Source: Chitinophagales bacterium
Lineage (GTDB): Bacteria > Bacteroidota > Bacteroidia > Chitinophagales > Saprospiraceae
Direction of reading: 5' to 3'
Length of the DNA: 11,747 nt
Assembly (NCBI GenBank): GCA_013297575.1
Contig: JAAFHO010000114.1
Location: 1-11,747 of the forward strand
The translations under genes and the position numbers were made by a program. Each line of letters begins with the position of its first letter. The first letter of the stretch is position 1. The notes under the pieces are model-generated. The model was not told the DNA's origin and searched no databases. It saw only the letters and a program-made list of their open reading frames with translations. Positions 1 to 6,786 of this stretch are shown here, piece after piece.

Positions 1-27
1 TTGTGGGCAATAAAACAATTATCATAT

Positions 28-3000
28 ATGAAAAACTTAATTGCCCCCCCCCCCTATTTTGCCAAATTAATTTTGGCAAAAACACTTTTCGTACTCATAC
101 TTTTGAGTAGTCCAACCTTTGTACAATCTCAATTGCAAGAAGGTTTTTTGGATGTGTCCATCGTTGACTATACCCAACATTCAGAGCGATTTTATATTCG
201 CACCTACATTCACTTCCTAACTACAGCGCAGTCGGGGAATTGGATATCCCCAGCAGATGCATTGACGCAATCCAATGCTATGTTAAACTTAGCAAATGCA
301 GAATACAACAAGCATGGGATTTATCTTGTAGATGGATCAAATCTGTCCTGCTCATTTTCAACGCATAGTTTTGTTGAAAATAATGGCAGTATTGTAGACT
401 TAAATTTTTATCAAACTTATATCAACAATTTCTCCGGTAGTAAAGGGCTTCACATTTTCGTTAACAGCAATACAGAAAAACTTCCAAATGGTAAATTGGG
501 ATGGTCATTTAGTGTACCAAGTAATGTACTACTTCTTTCAGGCGAGGAAAGTGGTGTCCCAATAGCTCTAACACCAGTACTTATACACGAAATTGGGCAC
601 TGTTTGGGTCTAATACACTTAAATCAAACGTATAAAGGTGGTATGGACTGTCCAGACGACGTAGTATGTCCAGTAGCGCTACCGAGTCCTAAATGCTGTA
701 ATGATTTAGTAGAAGATACTCCCACCATTGGTGGACTTATTATGTGCGGTGTTGATCCATTTGCAGAAAACTATATGGCAGAATCTATAGGATGGATATG
801 TCGTACTTCTTTTACAGCAGGACAGGTATTACGCATGCGAGAATACCTTAAATCTTATACACTTAACCCTGAATTACAGCAAATTCAAGTACTACCATCG
901 TCTAGCGCGGCTACAGTTTCTGGTGATATTATTGTAGAAGCAGGGACAGAGTTGGTTATTAACTCCACAATAGAAATGCTTCCGGATGCGACTATACGAG
1001 TTAAACGCGGTAATGGTATTGTACCAGCAGGTATTTTACGTATTAATGCAACCATTACAGGTGCTTGCGATAAGATGTGGGGCGGAATTATAATGGAAGG
1101 CACTACCCTTACAAGCCAATCTCCACTTTATCAATCTCAGGTTTTTCTGAATCTTAATGGTAAGATTGAACATGCAAAAGTTGGAATAGATGTTCAAGAC
1201 CCCGCAGTAAGTGGTTCTGGGGGTGGTATTCTAACCACCTTTCCAGGTAGTAGATTGGAAAACAATACAATAGGCATTCGGTTTGGAAATTATTCAGATA
1301 AAAATACGGTGAATGGCCAAGCAGTCATACTTCCAAATAAAAGTTCTATTCTAAGTACACTTTTCACTATAAACTCTTCTTACAGGGGAAGCGCAAGTGT
1401 ATCTCCTGCGCATATAGTTGTAGATAAAATAAACGGACTTTCCATCAGATTTGGACGTTTTTGGGAAGAAAGACCGATTTGCTCCCCTAGGGCAATAGGG
1501 ATAAACTCTACAGACGCAGGTATAAGAGTTGCTTTTTCCATATTTAGAGATCTTGAAAAAGGTATTGTAACAGATAAATTGACTCAAGAATCCGGTGCAA
1601 TTGATGTACAACATAGCCAGTTCTACCGATGTATATCAAGTATTGAAACCGATATGGCAACAGCAGCGTTGGTCATAAGAAACAACCATTTCGAAATGAA
1701 CACAACTACAGACTGCGATATGTCACACCTTACACTAACAGGTGTAACCGTAAGTGGCAATACGACAAGCATGAGTTTAAGAGATAATACATTTCAGAAC
1801 GGCGAACCTCTTATCTTCCCTGTTGCACAAAATATTATTGGGATAAATTGTAAAGGATTAGGCACAGCAAATAACACTATTATAAAAAATCAATACCACG
1901 CGTTACCAATTGGAAATAAAGCGCAAGGTAATTGTGGGAATTTACAAAATGGACTAGTATATTTGTGCAACACCCATACCAATGCTAATGACAATACGAT
2001 AGATAAGGAAAATTACCAAATACTTGGCTCTATTAGGCTAAATCAAGGTCAGGACATTGATCCTTCAAATGGCGTTTATGGCCCCACTGGCAATCAGTTT
2101 TCTTTTGCCGATTTTCGAGTACGAAACTTGGCTTCCACATTAAACTATTATTATTTTGATGATGTAGATGATTTACAAGTTCCGACATCCCCAGACCCAT
2201 CTACGTCAGTTGGCATAAATCCAATAGAGAGATTTGCTGAAAATGAAACCTGTACAGGTGCTATAAACCCTTGTGAGCCGCCCTGCAATGAGACAAACCT
2301 AAATACAATAAAAACTTCATTTTATATTCAAAAAAACGATTACTTGCAAAAAACAGCGCAACTTTCGGGCATTTCCAGTAGTGTTCAGCAGCAGCAATTG
2401 CGGAAAGAAATAGCAGGACATAGGTATTTGATGGATCAAGAGGCAGGGAAAATATTGGGCTATTACTCCCGCGACACAGCGGTTTTGCATGTGGATTCAT
2501 TAATCCGTTGGTACTATATAGCAGAAACCCAAGAAACATGGCAATCGCTTGCAAAACATTATTTTTTTACTGGCGATTCCACCCATTTTGATGCACTTTG
2601 GGCCGATATTCCATCCCATTTCGCGATGAACACCGCTGAGAATGCTGTTTATAATCGTTTAACATACTTTTATAACCTTATGCGCCCACAAGTATTTGGC
2701 GGGAAAAGGATAAACCAAATGGATTCAGGAAAACTGAGTGCGCTAGAAGCAATGATCGTTGATTGCGACGAGGCTTCTTTCTTGGCCAAAAGCATATTGC
2801 GTAGAAATGGGATATATACCTCTGTGGAATGCGCGCCCATATCAACGGAACGCAATAGGAGTATAGAAAGTAAAGTGTTAGAAAATAGGCATTTGCGTAT
2901 TATCCCCAACCCTGCTTCCGAAAAAGTGAGCATATCCTTCCCCGATATGGCGACTTACGGCAATATCCAAATCATGGATGCCCTTGGGCGTGTAGTGGTG

Positions 3001-3132
3001 TCTTTGCATTTTGACCAACCTACGCGTCAGGTGAGTGTCGATATTTCTAACTTAATTTCTGGGCATTATTTTGTCACCGCAAGCACCGCCACTGGTGTAT
3101 TATCTGGTACGATGGTGGTGGTTCACCAGTAA
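28..3132 (+). CDS. Secreted M43-like (pappalysin/cytophagalysin-type) zinc metalloprotease with beta-helix region and T9SS sorting domain
   Basis: Probable secreted endopeptidase of about 1034 residues, exported by Sec and then by T9SS. Seen in order: a signal peptide (Lys2, hydrophobic core about 19-27, likely cleavage after Ser34 in VQS-Q); a catalytic domain (about 38-285) with the extended zinc motif HEIGHCLGLIH at 187-197 (His187, Glu188, His191, His197), a Cys-rich segment with EDTP, a Met-turn-like NYMAES at 248-253, and FTAGQ..RMR; a Gly/Asn-rich beta-strand region (about 293-625) with a WGGI motif, like right-handed beta-helices; a helical module (about 753-885); and a T9SS type A CTD (956-1034, starting LRIIPNPASEKV). 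M43 proteases use three His and one Glu exactly as placed here; the substrate is unknown. I chose the ATG at 28, preceded by an A/T-rich leader, over the in-frame TTG at 1. The frame is open to the window edge, so a start further upstream is possible. TTG 73 would also give a short signal peptide. A poly-C tract follows the start directly. Confidence 0.82.
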   Translation: MKNLIAPPPYFAKLILAKTLFVLILLSSPTFVQSQLQEGFLDVSIVDYTQHSERFYIRTYIHFLTTAQSGNWISPADALTQSNAMLNLANAEYNKHGIYLVDGSNLSCSFSTHSFVENNGSIVDLNFYQTYINNFSGSKGLHIFVNSNTEKLPNGKLGWSFSVPSNVLLLSGEESGVPIALTPVLIHEIGHCLGLIHLNQTYKGGMDCPDDVVCPVALPSPKCCNDLVEDTPTIGGLIMCGVDPFAENYMAESIGWICRTSFTAGQVLRMREYLKSYTLNPELQQIQVLPSSSAATVSGDIIVEAGTELVINSTIEMLPDATIRVKRGNGIVPAGILRINATITGACDKMWGGIIMEGTTLTSQSPLYQSQVFLNLNGKIEHAKVGIDVQDPAVSGSGGGILTTFPGSRLENNTIGIRFGNYSDKNTVNGQAVILPNKSSILSTLFTINSSYRGSASVSPAHIVVDKINGLSIRFGRFWEERPICSPRAIGINSTDAGIRVAFSIFRDLEKGIVTDKLTQESGAIDVQHSQFYRCISSIETDMATAALVIRNNHFEMNTTTDCDMSHLTLTGVTVSGNTTSMSLRDNTFQNGEPLIFPVAQNIIGINCKGLGTANNTIIKNQYHALPIGNKAQGNCGNLQNGLVYLCNTHTNANDNTIDKENYQILGSIRLNQGQDIDPSNGVYGPTGNQFSFADFRVRNLASTLNYYYFDDVDDLQVPTSPDPSTSVGINPIERFAENETCTGAINPCEPPCNETNLNTIKTSFYIQKNDYLQKTAQLSGISSSVQQQQLRKEIAGHRYLMDQEAGKILGYYSRDTAVLHVDSLIRWYYIAETQETWQSLAKHYFFTGDSTHFDALWADIPSHFAMNTAENAVYNRLTYFYNLMRPQVFGGKRINQMDSGKLSALEAMIVDCDEASFLAKSILRRNGIYTSVECAPISTERNRSIESKVLENRHLRIIPNPASEKVSISFPDMATYGNIQIMDALGRVVVSLHFDQPTRQVSVDISNLISGHYFVTASTATGVLSGTMVVVHQ
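44..54 (+). repeat. Poly-C homopolymer (11 C) in the 5' end of the metalloprotease gene
   Basis: Eleven consecutive C residues lie within codons 6-9 (Ala-Pro-Pro-Pro) of the metalloprotease gene. With 11 C the frame is open. With 10 C the frame reaches TAA at 68-70, and with 12 C it reaches TAG at 108-110, so either single-base slip truncates the protein inside its signal peptide. The tract stands out in an A/T-rich neighbourhood. Long G/C homopolymers at the start of surface-protein genes are a classic substrate for slipped-strand mispairing. Phase variation is inferred here; an assembly length error is the main alternative. Confidence 0.85.
57..81 (+). other. Perfect inverted repeat (10-bp arms, 5-nt loop) just after the poly-C tract
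   Basis: TTTTGCCAAA (57-66) and TTTGGCAAAA (72-81) are exact reverse complements around the loop TTAAT. The hairpin begins two bases after the C tract and sits inside the signal-peptide codons of the metalloprotease gene. It could fold in mRNA near the ribosome entry site, stall polymerase next to the tract, or bind a dimeric protein. The sequence does not say which, and it may be chance in A/T-rich DNA. Confidence 0.6.
2893..3132 (+). repeat. Copy 1 of a near-identical T9SS sorting-domain cassette (240 bp)
   Basis: The last 79 codons plus stop of the metalloprotease gene align without gaps to the last 79 codons plus stop of the next gene (4517-4756). A hand count gives 23 differing bases out of 240, about 90% identity, and 70 of 79 identical residues. 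The similarity starts sharply at the Leu codon of LRIIPNPASEK and ends at the stop codon; the sequences before it are unrelated. The segment encodes the type A CTD that T9SS recognises and normally cleaves at the cell surface. Confidence 0.9.
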
Positions 3133-3147
3133 TACCCAACTTGTTTT

Positions 3148-3181
3148 CTGCATAGCACTATTGTCCAATGGTGCTATGCAG
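3148..3181 (+). terminator. Intergenic hairpin between the two T9SS cargo genes, possible terminator or attenuator
   Basis: CTGCATAGCAC (3148-3158) and GTGCTATGCAG (3171-3181) are perfect 11-bp reverse complements. The inner TATTG/CAATG bases can extend the stem with one G-T wobble, leaving a very short loop. It lies 15 bases after the stop of the metalloprotease gene and 33 before the next start. No clean T-run follows on either strand (TATAAAAATTT on +), so full intrinsic termination is uncertain. It may instead reduce read-through or protect the upstream mRNA end. I see no TAnnTTTG element in this gap, so the second gene may depend on read-through. Confidence 0.45.
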
Positions 3182-3214
3182 TATAAAAATTTCAATGCTT
3201 AAAATAATAAAAAC

Positions 3215-4756
3215 ATGCGCCCTATTTTTATTTTACTTTGGCTATTACCCCTACAATTTGCTTATGCTCAGTCCTCTTTTAATTATTTATTGGACTACGG
3301 CTATCCCATCAACCATTTTAGAGACGTAATCGTACACGATGATACCATAGTAGGTTTGGGCATTGCTTATCCCGACAGTTTCAATCTGCAACAAGGTATC
3401 TTATTGGCCAAAATAGATTCCAATGGTACATTATTGCAGAAAAAACTGATCTTAGATTCGTTAGGCAGGGATTTGGTGATTGTTAACCCCGGAAGCAAAA
3501 TTATCCACACCTCCGATGGTGGGTATGCCTTTATGGCCGCTCCCATACAAACAGATGGATCTATTTTATTCAAACTCAACCATAATTTTGATATTGAACG
3601 CATCATTGAGTTTGAGGATTCCACCTTGCGTAGTGATTTTATATACAATATACTTGAAACCCCCAACGGCTACCTATTGTATGGCATACTTCAAAAAATG
3701 GATTATCAACTTTTTGGTTTTATACGGCATGTAACCAAATCGGGCAATCCTATTTGGAACAAGAATTATCTATATAATGGTTACGAAAATTATTTAAATG
3801 ATGTAAAGATTATCAATGATAGTACACTCATTGCTTGTCATGCGGTAGTCATTGATAGAAACACATATAAAAATTTCTCTGCCATTAGAAAACTAAATCT
3901 ATTTACAGGAAATCAGGTAGCGTATTGGGAATCTGTCGTTAATTCACCTCAAGGTCGAATTTACCATATTGTTCCTACCACTGATAGTGGATTTATGACG
4001 CTTGGTGTAAAACTGATCGGCCCTAATCAAGTAAACTATAAGGTTCAACCTGTTTTTAGCAAATTTAGTAGCGACCTAGCAGTGGAGTGGAGTAAACCAG
4101 TCGGCAAAATTGCGTACTCACCTGGCTCTTTCTTAAATGAAACGCATCTAGGACATAATAATACCTATTACTCCATAGGTAGAACAACCGTGGATACTTT
4201 TCAGGACGGGTACAATAATGAGTACCTTGTAGGTTGGATTTATAAACAAAACAGCAATGGCGATAGTATTTGGTCCAAAACAATCCGTAGTATCAATGGG
4301 CCATACGACTATGTTAATATAGACACAAAGCTATATGCTGGTGGGGTACTCTCTAGTGGCAGTGTTATAGCGGGAGGGTACTCTGTTATTGGTTGGAAGT
4401 ATTATCCTTGGCTGGTTAAAATAACCTCAGAGGGATGTGTAGAAGGTTTTACGGTATGCTCGCCGCCCACCTCGGGCACGCAAGAACAGGCCATTGTGCT
4501 GGAGCGTCGGGGTAACTTGCGTATTATACCTAACCCTGCTTCCGAAAAAGTAAAAATATCCTTCCCCGATATGGCTACTTACGGTAATATCCAAATCATG
4601 GATGCCCTTGGGCGTGTAGTGATGTCCTTGCATTTTGACCAACCTACGCACCAGGTTAGTATAGATATTGCTCACTTAATCTCCGGGCATTATTTTGTCA
4701 ACGCCAGCACCGCCAGTGGTGTATTATCTGGTACTATGGTGGTGGTTCACCCGTAA
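3215..4756 (+). CDS. Secreted T9SS type A sorting domain protein, probable beta-propeller-like
   Basis: Secreted protein of 513 residues with no recognised enzymatic motif. The ATG at 3215 follows an A-rich leader and gives a clean signal peptide with a hydrophobic core to about residue 15 and AYA-Q cleavage after Ala18. The body (about 20-415) is rich in short beta-strands separated by Asp/Gly/Ser turns, including a TSDGGY motif at 99-104 and a related TTDSG near 254. These turns are typical of propeller-like repeats in many Bacteroidota T9SS cargo proteins. A two-Cys segment (GC..GFTVC) precedes the linker. Residues 435-513 are the T9SS CTD, nearly identical to that of the preceding protease gene. 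It is in the same direction as that gene, 82 bases downstream, and may be co-transcribed across the intervening hairpin. It converges on the next gene with only 31 bases between. The function is unknown; adhesion or binding at the surface is a guess. Confidence 0.8.
   Translation: MRPIFILLWLLPLQFAYAQSSFNYLLDYGYPINHFRDVIVHDDTIVGLGIAYPDSFNLQQGILLAKIDSNGTLLQKKLILDSLGRDLVIVNPGSKIIHTSDGGYAFMAAPIQTDGSILFKLNHNFDIERIIEFEDSTLRSDFIYNILETPNGYLLYGILQKMDYQLFGFIRHVTKSGNPIWNKNYLYNGYENYLNDVKIINDSTLIACHAVVIDRNTYKNFSAIRKLNLFTGNQVAYWESVVNSPQGRIYHIVPTTDSGFMTLGVKLIGPNQVNYKVQPVFSKFSSDLAVEWSKPVGKIAYSPGSFLNETHLGHNNTYYSIGRTTVDTFQDGYNNEYLVGWIYKQNSNGDSIWSKTIRSINGPYDYVNIDTKLYAGGVLSSGSVIAGGYSVIGWKYYPWLVKITSEGCVEGFTVCSPPTSGTQEQAIVLERRGNLRIIPNPASEKVKISFPDMATYGNIQIMDALGRVVMSLHFDQPTHQVSIDIAHLISGHYFVNASTASGVLSGTMVVVHP
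4517..4756 (+). repeat. Copy 2 of the T9SS sorting-domain cassette (240 bp)
   Basis: Partner of 2893-3132: same length, same frame, no gaps. Several of the 23 mismatches are synonymous third-position changes, while nine alter residues (for example Ser/Lys at codon 13 of the cassette and Gln/Pro at the last residue). This fits duplication or gene conversion followed by some drift under purifying selection. The third T9SS cargo gene nearby (4788-6482) does not carry this version of the CTD. Confidence 0.9.
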
Positions 4757-4787
4757 TATCTGTTACAATACTCTGCGTTTAGGCTAT

Positions 4788-6482
4788 CTATAACCGTCCC
4801 ACCACCACCAAACGACTACCGCTACCCCGTTCATCACGCCAATGCAACAAATACACCCCAATTGGCAACCCCGATACATCCATATCAAAAACAGGTGCGC
4901 TCGGCTTCACATCTCGCACGTGCCGCGACGTAATATCTAATAGGCTTACCCAGTTTGGTGTTATAGTACCAAAATCAAGGTGGAGTATATCTTGTACTGG
5001 ATTAGGATACACTTTGACCTGCGGGTTATGTGAAATAGGGTTATTGGTATTAGAAGTTAGAAGGCAAGAAATTTGAGGCCCTAAAATAGGTACACCGTCA
5101 GGATTAAAAAAGGCTGATGCCCACTTATGAAGGCTATCCATTTTAATTTTTTGAGCAATTGGCGTGCTACCGGATGGCACATTGTAAAATGTGAAATTAA
5201 TTCTATCTGATCGGCATTTATTGGTACACGCGGGATATTGACCGAGTTTATACCGCACCAACATGGCTCGGTCACCGGGTGTGTTTTGAGCCGATATTTC
5301 ACTCCATTGATTAGGGCTATTCAAAATACCGGGGAAAGCAGAATCCACAAAATCGTTAGATCCGTCATTGAGTCCGTCACCGCCGCTTGTTAATGGCGTT
5401 CCATCTCGCCATGCACCAGTAAGATAATTGTATATTTCGGCAGGCTGTTCGGGAAATAAAAGACGTGGATCAATTGTGCTATCTTGCGCTATCCGCATAG
5501 GCATCATACCAATAGGTCGCACGTAGGGGCCCCATGGAATCAAAAAACTACTTTTTATATTACTACATTCAAACCCAAACATTGGCGATTGCCCATTAAA
5601 TGCCGTATCCAAGGTATCTCCATCGTAGCAATAAAAAACATCCCGGACTATATCACTTCCAATAAAATCGTTGTTGCCATTACCCGAATTTGTATCCATA
5701 AATAACCCAAGAGATAAAGAGTCCATCCAAAAATCATTCTCATAGTTGAGTTGTAACCGGCCAAACAAAGTATTAGACAGAAAAAAAGACTCCTCACAAT
5801 GATAACTCACCAAAAGCATATTACCATTTACTGGGGTACGGCGACGAAACGTAACCGCATCTGTCGGCTTTGAGCAGAAGGGCATAAATACCAGTTCACT
5901 ATAATTGGTTTTCCCATCGATTGCGAGTCCTCTAAAGTCTTCATCAGGGAATTCGCCCAAATGCGGCTCATAAATCTTATTAAAGTTGCGATCTAGGAAT
6001 GGAGCCCCTTGCTCTTCGGTAAGTCCATCTGTAGAAAAACCATTCAATGCTGGTGAAAACTGGTTACCCATGGCTGGCCATGAGAAGATAGATGGAATAG
6101 GATTATCCACCACTTGATCGAACTCAAAATCCGCTAAATGCTGCTTTAATTCATCATCAGTAACTTTCCATACTTTATCAGAACCCGGCCGATTGCGAAA
6201 ACCGACCCAAAAGTCATTCCGAGATGAATCTTTACTTTGAAGCGCAAGTAGTAAATGACCCGCACTTTCTGCACCGCCTAGCCAAATACTATAATCCTTG
6301 AGGGCTGTTGTAGTTAAAGACGTATTAGGATCAAAAACCAGAATACTATCAATTAGTGTACCCTTATTGCTCACTTTTGCAAGCATATTGCCGCTACCGA
6401 TGGTTTGAGATACGCCTTGAGCGTCATTTTTTGTTTGGCATAGCATTGCTAATACCAAAAGAAGAAAGTTTATTTTTTTCAT
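4788..6482 (-). CDS. Secreted T9SS-sorted protein of an uncharacterised Bacteroidota family
   Basis: Secreted protein of 564 residues. It starts MKKINF at the ATG 6482-6480, with a hydrophobic segment at 6-15 and probable cleavage near Ala21. Cys15 follows Leu, which is a poor lipobox, so I favour signal peptidase I. The body resembles a common unnamed Bacteroidota secreted family marked by an early S-IWLGG...G.L..A.Q.....DFW.GF block (here about 65-96) and a later block with DxNSGNGNNDFIGSD and FYCYDGD around the middle. Residues 490-564 form a T9SS type A CTD (KVYPNPVQD...LPIGVYLL). This CTD is clearly different from the near-identical pair in the two + strand genes. No catalytic motif is apparent and the role is unknown. 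The gene converges with the + strand pair. Upstream are only 22 bases and then a transposase-like remnant, so its promoter must lie inside that remnant or further up. Confidence 0.78.
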   Translation of the reverse strand: MKKINFLLLVLAMLCQTKNDAQGVSQTIGSGNMLAKVSNKGTLIDSILVFDPNTSLTTTALKDYSIWLGGAESAGHLLLALQSKDSSRNDFWVGFRNRPGSDKVWKVTDDELKQHLADFEFDQVVDNPIPSIFSWPAMGNQFSPALNGFSTDGLTEEQGAPFLDRNFNKIYEPHLGEFPDEDFRGLAIDGKTNYSELVFMPFCSKPTDAVTFRRRTPVNGNMLLVSYHCEESFFLSNTLFGRLQLNYENDFWMDSLSLGLFMDTNSGNGNNDFIGSDIVRDVFYCYDGDTLDTAFNGQSPMFGFECSNIKSSFLIPWGPYVRPIGMMPMRIAQDSTIDPRLLFPEQPAEIYNYLTGAWRDGTPLTSGGDGLNDGSNDFVDSAFPGILNSPNQWSEISAQNTPGDRAMLVRYKLGQYPACTNKCRSDRINFTFYNVPSGSTPIAQKIKMDSLHKWASAFFNPDGVPILGPQISCLLTSNTNNPISHNPQVKVYPNPVQDILHLDFGTITPNWVSLLDITSRHVRDVKPSAPVFDMDVSGLPIGVYLLHWRDERGSGSRLVVVGRL

Positions 6483-6504
6483 AGTAAGATAATTTTTGAA
6501 CGCA

Positions 6505-6786
6505 CTAAGCCAAAAGTCTCGCTTGTTCCACTAATTTAATATCAAATTCAAAAAAGTTTTTGGACATACTAACCATATACGTTATTGTTGATTGCATGAA
6601 AAAAAAATAGGACTTATCTGTTTTGAATTTCGTTGCAAAAATAATGACTTTTTTCCAGTTTTCCCGCAAGTATTTTTCATCACGGCTATATTTTAGTGCT
6701 AATAATATATTCCTCAAAGCCAAAAAATCCAAATTTTCAATCGTTTCCTCCGTCAACAGCGCGGTATCCAATAGGCTTAAACTATT
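6505..6786 (-). pseudogene. Probable C-terminal remnant of an Rpn-like (PD-(D/E)XK) putative transposase/nuclease
   Basis: A frame of about 90 codons is open from 6786 to the TAG at 6505-6507, but its only starts near the beginning are a TTG at 6771 and other non-ATG codons; the first ATG is about two thirds in. The translated stretch (LALRNILLALKYSRD..YL..NWKKVIIFA...FFFMQSTITYMVSMS) resembles, from memory, the helical C-terminal part of Rpn-family recombination-promoting nucleases. Intact members are about 250-320 residues and begin with the PD-(D/E)XK nuclease domain, which is absent here. The stop of the large lipoprotein gene overlaps its upstream edge, and the C-terminal tail usual in the family is also missing. 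I therefore read it as a remnant with both ends lost. A small TTG-initiated gene translated after the lipoprotein gene is the alternative. Confidence 0.42.

Noticed and set aside
1..27. Translation start of the metalloprotease at TTG 1
   Set aside because: The stretch reads as an A/T-rich leader before ATG 28, and the extra residues would lengthen an already long signal peptide; a start beyond the window edge cannot be excluded.
4757..4787. Bidirectional terminator between the convergent genes
   Set aside because: The 31-base gap contains no convincing inverted repeat or T-run.
6505..6535. Possible promoter for the third T9SS gene (GACTTTTG on the minus strand)
   Set aside because: It lacks the first T of TAnnTTTG and has no TTG at suitable spacing, so it is too weak to annotate.
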